Origin: Lottia gigantea
Taxonomy: Eukaryota; Mollusca; Gastropoda; Lottiidae
Reading direction: 5' to 3'
Length of the DNA stretch: 64,000 bases
NCBI RefSeq assembly: GCF_000327385.1
Contig: NW_008709380.1
Location: 76,911-140,910 of the forward strand
Position 1 is the first letter of the stretch; every line of letters begins with the position of its first letter. The notes beneath the pieces were generated by a model, which was given only the letters and a program-made list of their open reading frames with translations, had not been told where the DNA came from and did no database searches. Shown one piece after another: positions 27,301-38,053 of this stretch. A program made the translations under genes and the position numbers.

Positions 27301-28762
27301 AGTTATCATTTGATGTAATTATTCATTGTTCTAGGACCCTGATTTGGTCTTGGTGTAAAATTCTTTTTTTCTGGATATTTTTAGGTGCCTTTGTCAGTTT
27401 TATTAATCTGAAATCACTCAATCAAATCAAGTTTTAAGAAACTTAAAGATGTTCTCTGGATATAGATGTATAGGAAAACTTTATCATCAGTTTTCTTGGC
27501 TTTAAGAAAATATTTGGACTCATACAGAAGGACAGAAACTAAATGATTTTGTAATTCCTTTATTTAAAAAATGATTCCTGATTATTTCAGCCTGATGTGG
27601 AGCCCGGTGATGTAGTAATTGTCCTACAATTAAAGGAACATGAACAGTTTTCTCGTGAAGGTTCCAATTTATGGTTCCGTCAAAAAATTGGTTTAACTGA
27701 AGCTTTATGTGGCTTTAGTTTTACATTAAAGCATCTAGATGGTCGTGATTTAGTAATTAGTAATCCACCAGGTGAAATCATCAAACCAGGTAGGTAATTT
27801 TAACTGGTATAAAAATATATTAGCAATCGATGACTTACAGTGAAATGTATGTATCAATGAATCAGAAATTCTGTAACAATCTCATTCTCTTGACTCTTGC
27901 GTGCCTTTTTGATCAAGTTGATCTGTAAGGTCATTCTAGTTCCTTAATACCGGGTACAATATAATGTTATGAAGGGGTCTGTTTCTAATTTAACCTGAAT
28001 GAATGGCAGCAAGATTTTCAGGACTCAAGATCAGACAATATTATTGGGAATGTGTGTGCTTTATAAAAACTTGAATTATGAATGTCTTGTTTAAATCAAA
28101 AATTGCCATAATTTTCAAAAGTTTCGTCTTAACTCAGATGATGAAAAAGATATTTCAAAATATGAAAGTAAATCACTGCTTAGTTCTGGTACTTGTAGTT
28201 CTTTACATGCCTCAATGCTGTCAATACTAATAATTTATAACTTTTCAATTTCCATTCCAGAATTAATCAAAACTGTTCAAGGTGAAGGAATGCCAACCTA
28301 TAGAAACCCTTTTGATAAGGGTGATTTATTCATTAAATTTGAAGTTGTCTTTCCACAAAATAATTTCATCGCCCCTGAAAAACTCAAGGTAAGCATATTA
28401 ATTTTATGATACACGTTATTCTTTCGTTGAAATAATCTGGGATTCTCATTGTATTTAACAGACTGACCTTGTATTGACATTGCTGTTTGCACTTTATATA
28501 TTGTTCTGAAGAGCAAGTTGTAGATCTTAAAATAGAAACAGAATTATCACATTTAATATTTTAGAAATTGGAGAATTTGTTACCTGCTAGACCCAAATAT
28601 GAAAAACCAACTGGAGAACACGTTGAGGAGGTAGATATGGTACCCTATGACCAGACACGGTCAGCTGGCTCATCGCGTGGTCGTGAAGCATATCATGATG
28701 ACGATGATGAAGATGATGAAATGCACGGAGGTGGTCCTCGAGTTCAGTGTGCTCATCAATAA
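24326..28762 (+). CDS. DNAJA2: DnaJ homolog subfamily A member 2 (type I HSP40), ten exons
   Basis: Co-chaperone that delivers clients to HSP70 and stimulates its ATPase. Exons 24326-24394, 24857-24916, 25604-25706, 26016-26151, 26471-26551, 26878-27011, 27155-27297, 27591-27789, 28261-28388 and 28565-28762 join in frame to 416 aa (human 412). The J-domain has the HPD tripeptide (YHPDKNP). A Gly/Phe- and Gly/Met-rich linker precedes four zinc-binding CxxC motifs ([32 protein letters not shown]). The C-terminal substrate domains follow, then an acidic DDDDEDDE stretch. The last residues are CAHQ, a CaaX farnesylation box identical to human DNAJA2 and unlike the CQTS of DNAJA1, which decides the subfamily. 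All introns have GT..AG borders. The start is the only in-frame ATG before the J-domain. Confidence 0.98.
25558..25582. repeat. (TA)n microsatellite
   Basis: A short TA run about 20 bp before the acceptor of DNAJA2 exon 3. Confidence 0.85.
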
Positions 28763-29780
28763 AACTAACTTGAGATAGCTGTAAATATTATGTTATAACC
28801 GAACAATTTAAATCCTCACAATCAATCTGTATAATCAACACTTTCAATTTGGGTTGTATAGGATATTTTAAAGCTTTTATTTTTCAGAATTTCAGAGTCG
28901 CACATTGTGGAACGAAATACACGAGTTTCATTCTAGGGCATCCTTGACTATTTAATTGGTCAATTACCATAATTGTAGATTATCAGCTAATGAGACAACA
29001 GAGTTACCTGAATTTGAATTAACAAAATGTTTCATATAAGTTATATTAGATTGCATTCCATCAAATGTAAGTATAACCAAGAGACAGACTACGAAGTCAG
29101 TACAATCAACAATAGTTAGCCATATTCTAATCTGTAATTCAACCGTAACTAAGTTTTGTGTCTAAGATTTAATATACCAGTTTTAAATTATTGAGTATGA
29201 ATTATTCCTCTATGTAGTTATGTGTGATTTCAGCGTATTTTATGTGTGTTTGAGAGAGTGAAACTGTAGGCTTTTTGTTTGTTTAAAATGTGGACTTGGG
29301 ATGTTCCTTTTTTTGTATATTAATTTCAAATAGTCACTAATAACCATTCTTATTTGCTTGAAATCTTTGAGAAACGCAGAATCAAAATTGCAAGATACTG
29401 CCACTGTTGTTTTGGTTCTATAATTTTGAAAGGGATTGGGCTAGTTTAGGTTTCAGAAATAAATAATAGAATGAATTCAATATAAATTGATGCAAATTAG
29501 ACTCGAGAGACACCAAGGGGCATCAGATATTTCTTCAAATAGACGTGTATTCACTATTCACTGGGTTTATTTTAATTTTAGTAAAATTATTTATTTTATA
29601 GTTTGTCATTTTAATTTTCAAATATGAAATATTGATGTAAGAATATAAAACATGAATATTTTCGTCCCATATCTGTGATGTTTTAAAAAAACTCTTTATG
29701 TGGTTGTTTATAATGTATAGATCCATCTAAAAGTCCAATAATAAATATATAACAATAAATCTTGATTTTTCCACAGCTTA
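28763..29780 (+). other. DNAJA2 3' UTR and poly(A) signals
   Basis: AT-rich non-coding DNA after the DNAJA2 stop. Candidate poly(A) signals AATAAA are at 29458-29463 and 29754-29759, giving 3' UTRs of about 0.7 or 1.0 kb. Confidence 0.5.
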
Positions 29781-30622
29781 TCCCTCTATCAGTTAAACAT
29801 GTTCAATGGGCTGACATGGTAAGACTGTCCTGTCCAGGGATGAAAAGGTCCTGTAACAGCCGACACATTCTGGCAAAATTTCCATCATTGCACACTGCAT
29901 GGTTTTCACAAGCTCATTCAAAAGTATACTTTTGTCAGTGAAGGATTCAGTACTTGTAGTGATGAGATGAGGGTCCATATGTGTGTTCAGAGCCAGTGGG
30001 TTTTGGGGCAAAGAAAATTTTCAAAATAAGTCGCAGAGGGTATCATATGGTCCATCTGAACACAAACCTATCTCTCTATTGTGGGATGTGAAATTGTAAT
30101 ATGACAATGATGTATCAAAGAATAGACTTTATTTTCTACTAATGTTCTGAAGGTATGATTAGATGTGTCCAGTTTATGACAATATTCACTTCATGATAAA
30201 TGGACATCAAAAGAAATGAAATCACAATCTCAAAGTTATAATCAAATAAAATACAAATTAGTGATCAGATTAAAGACAAAATCATTGAGCAAATAGAAGA
30301 AGATTTCATGAACAGAAAAAGATCCAATATTATAATACATGTGAAGGAGAAACATCTATTGAAATAAGTTCACTTCGTGAGATCAATATATACAAATTTT
30401 CATTTGATCAAAGGCATGTTTGAAGTTTTACAAAGCAATCCTCAATTTCATAGAAAGTATTAGTGAAATTTTAAAACATGAATCATATTTTGATTATTTG
30501 ATATTGCTTATAATTTCATACAATCAGGGAAGACATACTAATCCAATAAATTATTTAAGGCTATATATAGTAACACCTATGTGAGAAAGTGAAAGTAGTG
30601 GTCCCAGGAATTTATCAATGTC
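29781..30622. other. convergent intergenic region and PEPD 3' UTR
   Basis: Between the 3' ends of DNAJA2 (+) and PEPD (-). A minus-strand AATAAA at 30128-30133 would give PEPD a 3' UTR of about 490 nt. A 72-codon frame at 29793-30011 on the minus strand contains PECVGCYRTF but lacks the rest of a zinc-binding domain; I do not call it a gene. Confidence 0.4.
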
Positions 30623-33600
30623 TCACTGTTTAACCTCCTGTGGTAATGGTTGTTGGTTGCCTCTACCTTCTGTCATGGCTGCCTCTATTTCTTCAACAGT
30701 TCTCGGTACACATGTTAACATTTCCATCCCATCTGCTGTTATAGCTATATCATCTTCAATTCTTACCTAAGATTGATAAATATATAACTTAAAACACACA
30801 ACAAAATTGGAAAGATCGGAATGGAGATTGGAATGTGTATCACTTGATGTGCAATATACTGTGTTGGATAGATGCTTGCTCTCTAGTTATAGAGGGTTAT
30901 CCCTGTCATTGGTTCAGTTGGGAGGAACTGACATTATAAAAAAGGAGTCCAGTCATTCAAGCAAGCCATATAAGGCAGATTATCTTACTTACCCCACCAA
31001 AACCTCTATACTGATTGATTAAATCCCGATTTATAAAGCGAGCTTGTTCTGGATTATTTAAAGCTTGATCTATCAACTGAAAATAATAATAACGCTGTTT
31101 ATATTATATGAAGACAAAACAAAATAATGGACAAAGAGTGTCTCCTGAGACCATTTCAAAGTGAATATCACAATTTCATGATAATAAGTTTTCAGCGCCT
31201 GTAACTTCCAGGATTGTTGATAAGCACCTGCTCATCAATAATGGCAGAATTGCGTTGAATTTGTTAATCTCTGACACCCAGATTTTGATTGTCTTTTGTT
31301 GCAGCTGAGGCTATGATTTACACGTTTTATTGCGGCCAAAAATTGTCAACATACAGACTCACCACATCAATAAAATAACAGCCTGGTTCCACAGTTATCA
31401 CCATTCTTTTTTCTAAAGTCCTGGCAGTTCTTAATGATCTTAATCCAGCACCTTCAGGTCTTTGGACACCCTATTAATTGTAAGAATAGTTCTTATAGAT
31501 ATGAATAGACATAATACAAGATGATAGTTTTTACAGATCCACTGGAGGGAAGGAAGAGTGAATATTATACTCACAATTATACAGTATCAGTATTATCTCC
31601 AGAAGCTAGAAAAGATTACATATACTCAATTCACATTACCTCTGGATAGCCACCAACATCATGTGTATCTACCCCCATAAAATGTCCAAGTCCATGAGGC
31701 ATAAACACAGCCCCTAATCTAACTGCCATCATTTCTTCTATATCTCCATTAACTATTCCTATCTCTTTTAATGCTTCCAGTTCACTTCTCTCGGCTAGTT
31801 TATGCATATCTACCCAGGAAACTCCTACAATGGAACATAACAAGGCGTTTATTTGCATGTATGGTCAACAGTTTTTACCCTAAAAAGACTTGCCAAACTG
31901 GGGGTGTATATCATAGACAATGACAACAAAATTAGGGGGTATACATGCATGAGCATTATATTCATAATTATATGAAAATATATGCCCTGGAAAATTGTGC
32001 TTGACTTGAAATCAAAGATACTTGTATAATCATAGCCAACCTGGTTTAGCAGCATTGATAACAGCTTGACTAGCTTTTAATACAGCTTCATATATGCCTT
32101 TCTGTTTCTGGGTAAATTTACCATTAGCTGGGAATGAACAGGTTATATCAGACGTATAACAATAGTATTCACCTCCCATATCAAATAAACTGAAATATAA
32201 CATTGTAGTTATGCCTGCAATATAATCAGAGAACTGGTAAGAGATTAATTCTTTGATTAAACCTTTTCTATGTAGGATTTTTAGTGATATAGATACTACA
32301 GATCACTACTGCTAATTGATGGATTGTACATCGAATCATGTCCTTGCAAAATTTCTGAAAATTAATTGGTGTTCTTTGAGGATAAAATGGTGGTCAGTAA
32401 AATATTTTTGCCTTGCATTACTAATGTACAACTGGCAAACAACACAAAACAACAAAGACTCTTTAATAGCTCAAACTGCCATCATTAAGAAACCCATGTC
32501 GTATATCAAAATAAAAACTCACCACATATCACCATCTTGTATTTGTTTAGCATTAGGTGCTCCAGCGTGTCCATAATGTAATACAGAACCATTATCTCCA
32601 CTGAAATTAAATTTCAACTTATTAAATATCAATTAACTTTGACTTTTTTATGCTAAAAAAAAGTTTTGCACTAAAAAAATTCTCATTTGCAGTAGGCAAC
32701 GATTCCGTAACGTAGGCAAATTGGATTTGTTTCACTATAGCAAACCTTTGAGCTATTATTAGCAGCTATAGCAATAGTGACAATACACATAAAAAATTAC
32801 GAAGACCTCTTTACCTTATTTAAAACTGATCAGTATAATTCAAAGGATGAATGCCACCAAACAGTTGATATTTATTTAAAAGGAGTTATTAAGTACTATA
32901 CCTGCCACAGATACAAGTATAAGACATTTTTCTGGAACCTCCGTTTGAATAACAATAATGACCAAACAAACTGAAGAATATAAAATAAAACAATATCATA
33001 CCTTCCACATACACAAACATAAGATAATTTTCTAAATCCACCATTGAAATAACAATAATGTCCATACAAACTGAAGTGAAATAATTTACTATAGAACATT
33101 CAGATCAAACTTCCAAAGCCTGTGGACAATTCTTTATTAATTTAACCATTTTTTTCTTATATTTATCACATGGTGTTGACATGGCATCTGCTGTACAAGA
33201 AAAATGCTTTTGAAAAATGCTGAGANNNNNNNNNNNNNNNNNNNNNNNNNNNNNNNNNNNNNNNNNNNNNNNNNNNNNNNNNNNNNNNNNNNNNNNNNNN
33301 NNNNNNNNNNNNNNNNNNNNNNNNNNNNNNNNNNNNNNNNNNNNNNNNNNNNNNNNNNNNNNNNNNNNNNNNNNNNNNNNNNNNNNNNNNNNNNNNNNNN
33401 NNNNNNNNNNNNNNNNNNNNNNNNNNNNNNNNNNNNNNNNNNNNNNNNNNNNNNNNNNNNNNNNNNNNNNNNNNNNNNNNNNNNNNNNNNNNNNNNNNNN
33501 NNNNNNNNNNNNNNNNNNNNNNNNNNNNNNNNNNNNNNNNNNNNNNNNNNNNNNNNNNNNNNNNNNNNNNNNNNNNNNNNNNNNNNNNNNNNNNNNNNNN

Positions 33601-35757
33601 NNNNNNNNNNNNNNNNNNNNNNNNNNNNNAGGGCCCCCCCCCCCCCCCCCCCTCTACAACTTTTCACAAAATCATGTACTTACCACTTTATGAGCCTCAC
33701 TGCTGATCTTATTAACATATCTTAATACTTGTAGTTCTAAATCTGACTGAATACTCGACTGAAACAGGAGAATAGTAAGAAAATTAGACGTGTCCATATC
33801 ATACTGTCAAATACCTTCCTTGTCTATAGAAATTTCTATTAAATATGAATGTGGGAATATGAACCTATGTGGGTTTTTACTGCCATATCAGGTTGAAATG
33901 TGCATAATACATTAGTATTGTATACCACCTCAGGCATCATATTATCTGGATAACGAAATCAAAGAGATTCTTACCATTCTGAAATTTCTGGATGCAACAA
34001 TTCTTTATTTACAGTAAAACTACAAATTAAACAAATTTTTAAAATGAACAACCTTTTTTGTATTATGTGATATTTCTCAGAAAATATTCCACATTATAAT
34101 TGTATGAGAAAATAGGCCTGGTATCTGGTATTCAGAAAATTATAGATCTTTATTAAGCTTCAATATCTGCAGTTATCAGCCAGGGCAATGTCAGAAAAGC
34201 TACACATTAGTAATGCCTAAATCTTCTGAATAATGGCTGAATTGTTGTTGATTTTTTGCTGATAGAAGATTTACTTACTAACTAATACCATCAAAGGCAG
34301 CAGGTCTACTGTATTTATCACTGTCAGAATTCAAACCATACTAAAAATAGATTGTTCAAATTGAGAGAAAACTAAAACAGAAAGAATGTTTGTCAATTGT
34401 CCACTTTTGGCTCCTATTTGATACAATTCCAATTTCTCTTTTATTGTCTGTGATTTCTGCTATTACAGAAAAATATTTACTTACCAAGGTGAGAAGAGAA
34501 GAAGGCTTCTTTGACTTCAACACACTCAATATCTGAAAGGAAAATACATTTCTGTATGATTATTTTTATCATAGAAAGCCAGAATTTCTTTAAAACCTTC
34601 TCACAAACAAATAATCTTGTAAAGATTGCCAGAATTTGTGAAATAAAGAAGCTTTTAGTGCCTTACCTCATTTGAAAAACAGACTTCATCCACACCATAT
34701 CTTACACGAAAATCTTCAGCTGTTAATAATCTGTAAATAAAATATACGTTTTCACCAATTATCTATAGTGGTCAAGTTACCAGCTGATAGAGCTCAATAA
34801 CAGCATCAGCAAGCACTACCCATTAAGATCACCTGTCACAGGAGCTCAAATTCAAGTTTTCTCTATGCATTATAAAACCACTAATGTCTCAATTTCATAT
34901 TTCCTCAATACAAGCACTGGCAATAATTTGATGGATTTGAGCAATTAAAAATTTCATACCTTCCCATCCATACAGCATAGGAGTCAGGTAATTTAGGTGG
35001 AAATAGAATAGTTTTTCCACTGTCTACCTCTATAGCACCATAAAAATCAGGTTCCTCTACACCAAATGTCCAATGAAAATACGATTCCTGCAAAATATGA
35101 CATATGTCAATCATTCCATATAGATGTGTTCTGTTCTCTAGAATAGGTCTTTCTTGTTTTCCCCCCAAAAAAAGTTGTATGAGATTAGGCAATCAGTCAG
35201 TTACCTGTCTAAACAATGGCTCGTTATCAGAGCAATAACGAGTCTCTGCCTCTCCACCTTGCAATAAAACAATGGCTCCTTTCGGTACTTTACTATTCTT
35301 TCTTAGTCTCTCACATAATCTTTCTCTATTCTGTTTAAATAATTCCATTGGAACCTCCATAGTGTGGGTACCACGACAAAAGGCTGGTCTGAAATACAGA
35401 ACTAATGGAATACATAAGTTGATAAAAGCTTAATTTCAGTCATCTGTCCATTGCTGACATTGGATTCCATTGGTTTGTAAGTTACTGGTTAGTAGGCCAT
35501 TAGGCAAATAAACAAAATATTTGAAAATACTAGTTGGAAAAAAGTCAGTTTCTTGAACATAGAAACATGTCCATGGGAATGGCTGTAACACAGAGTTGTC
35601 CAAGTCAAAACCTGTTTTGCTTTGTTGACACTGACTGTGCTCAATTCATTCATTCTTAATCCATCAACATAATGCATCAACAACATTATTATTTTTTCTT
35701 TGACAGGACAAATAGAGGTAAAGGCAAAAAAACTTACGCTGCTCTTGCAGATGCCAT
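30623..35757 (-). CDS. PEPD: Xaa-Pro dipeptidase (prolidase)
   Basis: Cytosolic Mn-dependent metallopeptidase (M24 family) that splits X-Pro dipeptides, needed for proline recycling from collagen and diet. Exons: 35757-35738, 35388-35205, 35087-34960, 34730-34667, 34532-34485, 34340-34279, 34019-33975, 33758-33684, one missing in the gap, 33070-33002 or 32970-32902 (alternatives), 32600-32523, 32189-32041, 31824-31640, 31470-31363, 31076-30993 and 30766-30623. Residues equivalent to the human metal ligands are all present: Asp in LFDMGG, Asp in YTSDITC, His in HGLGHF, Glu in TVEPG and Glu in [14 protein letters not shown] of the pocket is intact. Expected length is about 496 aa (human 493). 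Oddities: a sequence gap over a ~47-nt exon, a one-base frame break in exon 33758-33684, and a tandem exon duplication. All three are reported separately. Confidence 0.97.
32902..32970 (-). CDS. PEPD: PEPD alternative exon copy A (downstream copy)
   Basis: 69 nt, flanked by 'cttcag' and GTATAG, encoding [22 protein letters not shown] plus split codons at both ends. It matches the human segment around Tyr241 and Ile244 and keeps the YTCICG motif exactly, so it is the canonical-looking copy. Phases fit the next exon (completing Ser) and are identical to copy B. Confidence 0.93.
32971..33001 (-). other. 31-nt spacer between duplicated PEPD exons
   Basis: Begins GTATGA and ends TTCTTCAG in transcript sense, so it has both splice signals. 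At 31 nt it is shorter than metazoan spliceosomes normally remove, which would prevent B-to-A splicing and enforce a choice between the copies. Confidence 0.8.
33002..33070 (-). CDS. PEPD: PEPD alternative exon copy B (upstream copy)
   Basis: 69 nt, flanked by 'cttcag' and GTATGA, encoding [22 protein letters not shown] plus the same split codons as copy A. The copies differ at 16 of 69 bases and 6 of 22 complete codons. All six replacements are hydrophobic or aromatic (F/Y, S/F, S/F, M/L, T/V, I/V), and five differences are silent. Frame, length and splice sites are intact, which argues for a working alternative exon rather than debris. Confidence 0.9.
33226..33629. other. assembly gap (404 Ns)
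   Basis: A run of N bordered on the right by about 19 Cs (33634-33652), the likely cause of the break. It falls in the PEPD intron region and must contain the exon between SEAHKV and the duplicated exons. From family length and phases that exon should be about 47 nt, encoding the VKPGMKEYQLES-like helix. Open frames spanning the Ns are artefacts. Confidence 0.95.
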
Positions 35758-36344
35758 TTGGATGTTTGATAATGTTGTTATGTTTTGCTCTTCCGTATCA
35801 AATACTTTCACTTTCAGTTGCAGGTCACACCTCCAAAGTTCAAAGTTCGAACTCAAAGGGAGACAATCATATTCTTTTCAGACCACATCGAATACATTGA
35901 TCCGTAATAAGATGACCTCAACAAGAGACATCCCAGATGTCTATGACCACAACACAATCTAACTTATTCTTTGATCTAGTTAGTTTTTATAGGAACTTAA
36001 CACCTTTTCATATGAAATTCGTTGATATCAGACTTGTAAATATGAGTAGTACGAGTTTTAGTATAGGCTAATATTAGAACCCCTAAACACAGATTTAGAC
36101 AGATTCTAAGAGCTTCGTGATCTTCCTCCCCTCTGACCATAGATACGATTTGGATTTTATTATATTTGCCCATTGCTGCTGGTGGAGTTCATTTTATGTC
36201 AAGAATTTCATTAAGAAAATCGTCGCAAGCATGAGTCTTATTATTTCTTCCGAAATAAAACAAAAAATAATGAAAATTTAATTTCAACAGATAGGCTACA
36301 AAGGCTTATTATATGTAATGGGGTAAAACCAATTAATGTTAAGA
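35758..36344. other. PEPD upstream region and 3' UTR of the next gene
   Basis: 587 bp between the PEPD start and the stop codon of the next minus-strand gene. It holds a cluster of nuclear-receptor-like half sites near PEPD and a minus-strand AATAAA at 36156-36161, which would end the neighbouring transcript about 185 nt past its stop. Confidence 0.5.
35822..35861. promoter_or_regulatory. nuclear-receptor-like half-site cluster upstream of PEPD
   Basis: Within 40 bp there is AGGTCA (35822-35827), a CAAAGTTCAAAGTTCG run resembling an HNF4-type direct repeat (35834-35849) and a 10-bp palindrome AGTTCGAACT. It lies 65-105 bp upstream of the PEPD start codon. Binding is inferred from motif resemblance only. 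Confidence 0.3.
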
Positions 36345-37124
36345 CTATTTAAAATTGATATATCTAGTAATTAACCACCAGGCAAAATTTCCAAATAACA
36401 CACCGAGAAATCCATGAAGAAAAGTTGAGTGAAAGAGTGACCGTATTGAGAATCCAGATGATGGTTTCTGACGCCCTGATCGCTCACTTATTTGTGAAAC
36501 AATGTTGGTGGTAACAGTCAATTTCTCCAAAATTGCTGTCTGATTTTCATCCATCTGCTCTTCTATCAGATCGAAATACGTGTATACAAATGTTTTGCAG
36601 TATTCCAAGCAATCGCTCTGCAACAACATGTACGATTTGTCTGCTATCATAGCCATGATGACGTCTAGAGACTTTTCCGGAAGAGTCAAGGTTCCAATAT
36701 ACAGGCAAATATCATAATCTACTTGAGAGGTTTGAATTTGATCAGCTTGTACCATATATCGATTGGCCATCTCTTCGTATATCACATGATACCTCCGAAT
36801 AACGCTTTGTAGTTCTTCATTCAGAAACTCTTCCAATGAGCAAGCTGAAACATACTCTCTGGAGACCAACGTGGATATATTGTTTAAATAATCATCACGA
36901 ATCGCCCAAATAGAAGCATGGATATTTCTGACAATCAAAAAGAAGACATAATCGGACTCTTGTTCATCCTTTAGTCGAGGATGAGTAAAAAGATTGAATT
37001 TCTCATGTAAAATATCCCAAACTATACCAGTTATATCCGGGTTGAAATTACTGGTAATCAATCCATCGTTTGTTAATCCCAATTTCTCTTCAAGTTGTCT
37101 TTTCCTGATCTTGGAGGATACCAT
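36345..37124 (-). CDS. uncharacterised, probably tail-anchored protein, 259 aa, single exon
   Basis: The first ATG in frame is at 37124 (context actATGg). The open frame extends 15 codons further 5' without another ATG. The product has no signal peptide and is largely predicted helical, with a Glu/Asp- and Leu/Ile-rich body and no cysteine-rich or catalytic motif. The last ~25 residues form one hydrophobic segment (FLHGFLGVLFGNFAWWLI) followed by a short polar tail TRYINFK, the layout of a tail-anchored membrane protein of the ER or outer mitochondrial membrane. A helical bundle with a C-terminal anchor recalls the Bcl-2 fold, but I see no BH1 NWGR signature, so I do not propose that. Upstream non-coding exons are possible. 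Confidence 0.75.
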   Translation of the reverse strand: MVSSKIRKRQLEEKLGLTNDGLITSNFNPDITGIVWDILHEKFNLFTHPRLKDEQESDYVFFLIVRNIHASIWAIRDDYLNNISTLVSREYVSACSLEEFLNEELQSVIRRYHVIYEEMANRYMVQADQIQTSQVDYDICLYIGTLTLPEKSLDVIMAMIADKSYMLLQSDCLEYCKTFVYTYFDLIEEQMDENQTAILEKLTVTTNIVSQISERSGRQKPSSGFSIRSLFHSTFLHGFLGVLFGNFAWWLITRYINFK

Positions 37125-37980
37125 AGTTCTAGTAGGCCTAGTGTCTGGATCAAACAATGATATATATACCCTTCTTTACGTTGAATAAATCACTCAATGT
37201 CAAGGTACATAGGCCTATATAAGATTCTCAAATTACGTAAGTATAATAGGCTATGTATCTATGATAAAATATACAGCTAACAGGAAATATTTCTAAACAA
37301 AAAACCTAAACCATAATCATATATACGATATCAGTCTTATTAAAGTGACATTTGTGTGTGAAAAAAATCCTTAGTCTTTATATATAGAGTCAATCGAGAA
37401 TCTAGACGTATAAATTTCTCTCTTGTGATCAATCAAGTTGAAGTCATGCTTGTTCTATGTGAATTTTATTCTGCTGTCGACTTGAGTCTGCACAGTTGAT
37501 GTTGCCAATTGTAAAATATTGTCAATTGCTTGGAATATCCGTTAATTCTACGGTAAAACAATATAGAGCATCCGAAAATCCTTTCCGAAAAAATTTAGAC
37601 TCCAAATATTCCCAAAACATCATTATCAGGTGTCATATTGCAATTATAATGCAAAATGGCAAACTGTCAGCGTAGACTCGTGGAACTTCATTTTTTTTTT
37701 GGGGCTGTATTAAGTGCCTATCCACAAGCCCTATCTTTGAATTAAATCATTGCGTATTATACACACAAATATACAGTAATATTCTTCATGAAAAAGGTAT
37801 TTTGTTAACGTGTTAAATTATAATCATGGATCAATAGCGTCCTTCAAACAACAGCATAATTTATGTACTGATTGTTTTTTGTAAATGAAATCTTTTGTAC
37901 AGTTTTTTGCAACTTTAAGGACCTATACTATTACTCCCAACAAAACGAACCAGATCAAAATACAGTACTTTGAAACGAAC
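37125..37980. other. 5' flank of the tail-anchored gene, no other gene seen
   Basis: Non-coding AT-rich DNA between the minus-strand gene and the plus-strand promoter-like cluster at 38.0 kb. The two would be divergent. Confidence 0.5.
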
Positions 37981-37989
37981 TCATCCCAA

Positions 37990-38053
37990 TATATAAGCAT
38001 TGACCACGCCCCTTCTCGTCACGTGACTGGATGAATGGCTGCATGGTTGATCG
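37990..38053 (+). promoter_or_regulatory. promoter-like cluster with possible first exon
   Basis: TATATAAG at 37990-37997, a CCACGCCCC GC/KLF box at 38004-38012, a palindromic E-box GTCACGTGAC at 38018-38027, and a strong donor ATCG|GTAAGC at 38053/38054. Together these look like a plus-strand promoter and a short non-coding first exon. The only recognised plus-strand gene downstream is the coronin, 13 kb away, whose exon at 51209 has an acceptor and therefore needs an upstream exon. The link is inference. Confidence 0.35.

Noticed and set aside
29793-30011. 72-codon minus frame with a C-x-x-C resembling a RING start
   Set aside because: The remaining zinc ligands are absent and the frame ends at once; no exon borders.
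33137-33725. 158-176 codon frames across the N run
   Set aside because: Their length comes from unknown bases. The only real coding here is the PEPD exon 33684-33758.
35672-35962. 96- and 66-codon plus frames
   Set aside because: They overlap PEPD exon 1 and its promoter on the other strand, with no features of their own.
37125-37157. Eleven extra N-terminal residues for the tail-anchored protein, starting at TTG
   Set aside because: There is no ATG there; the first ATG at 37124 has a good context.
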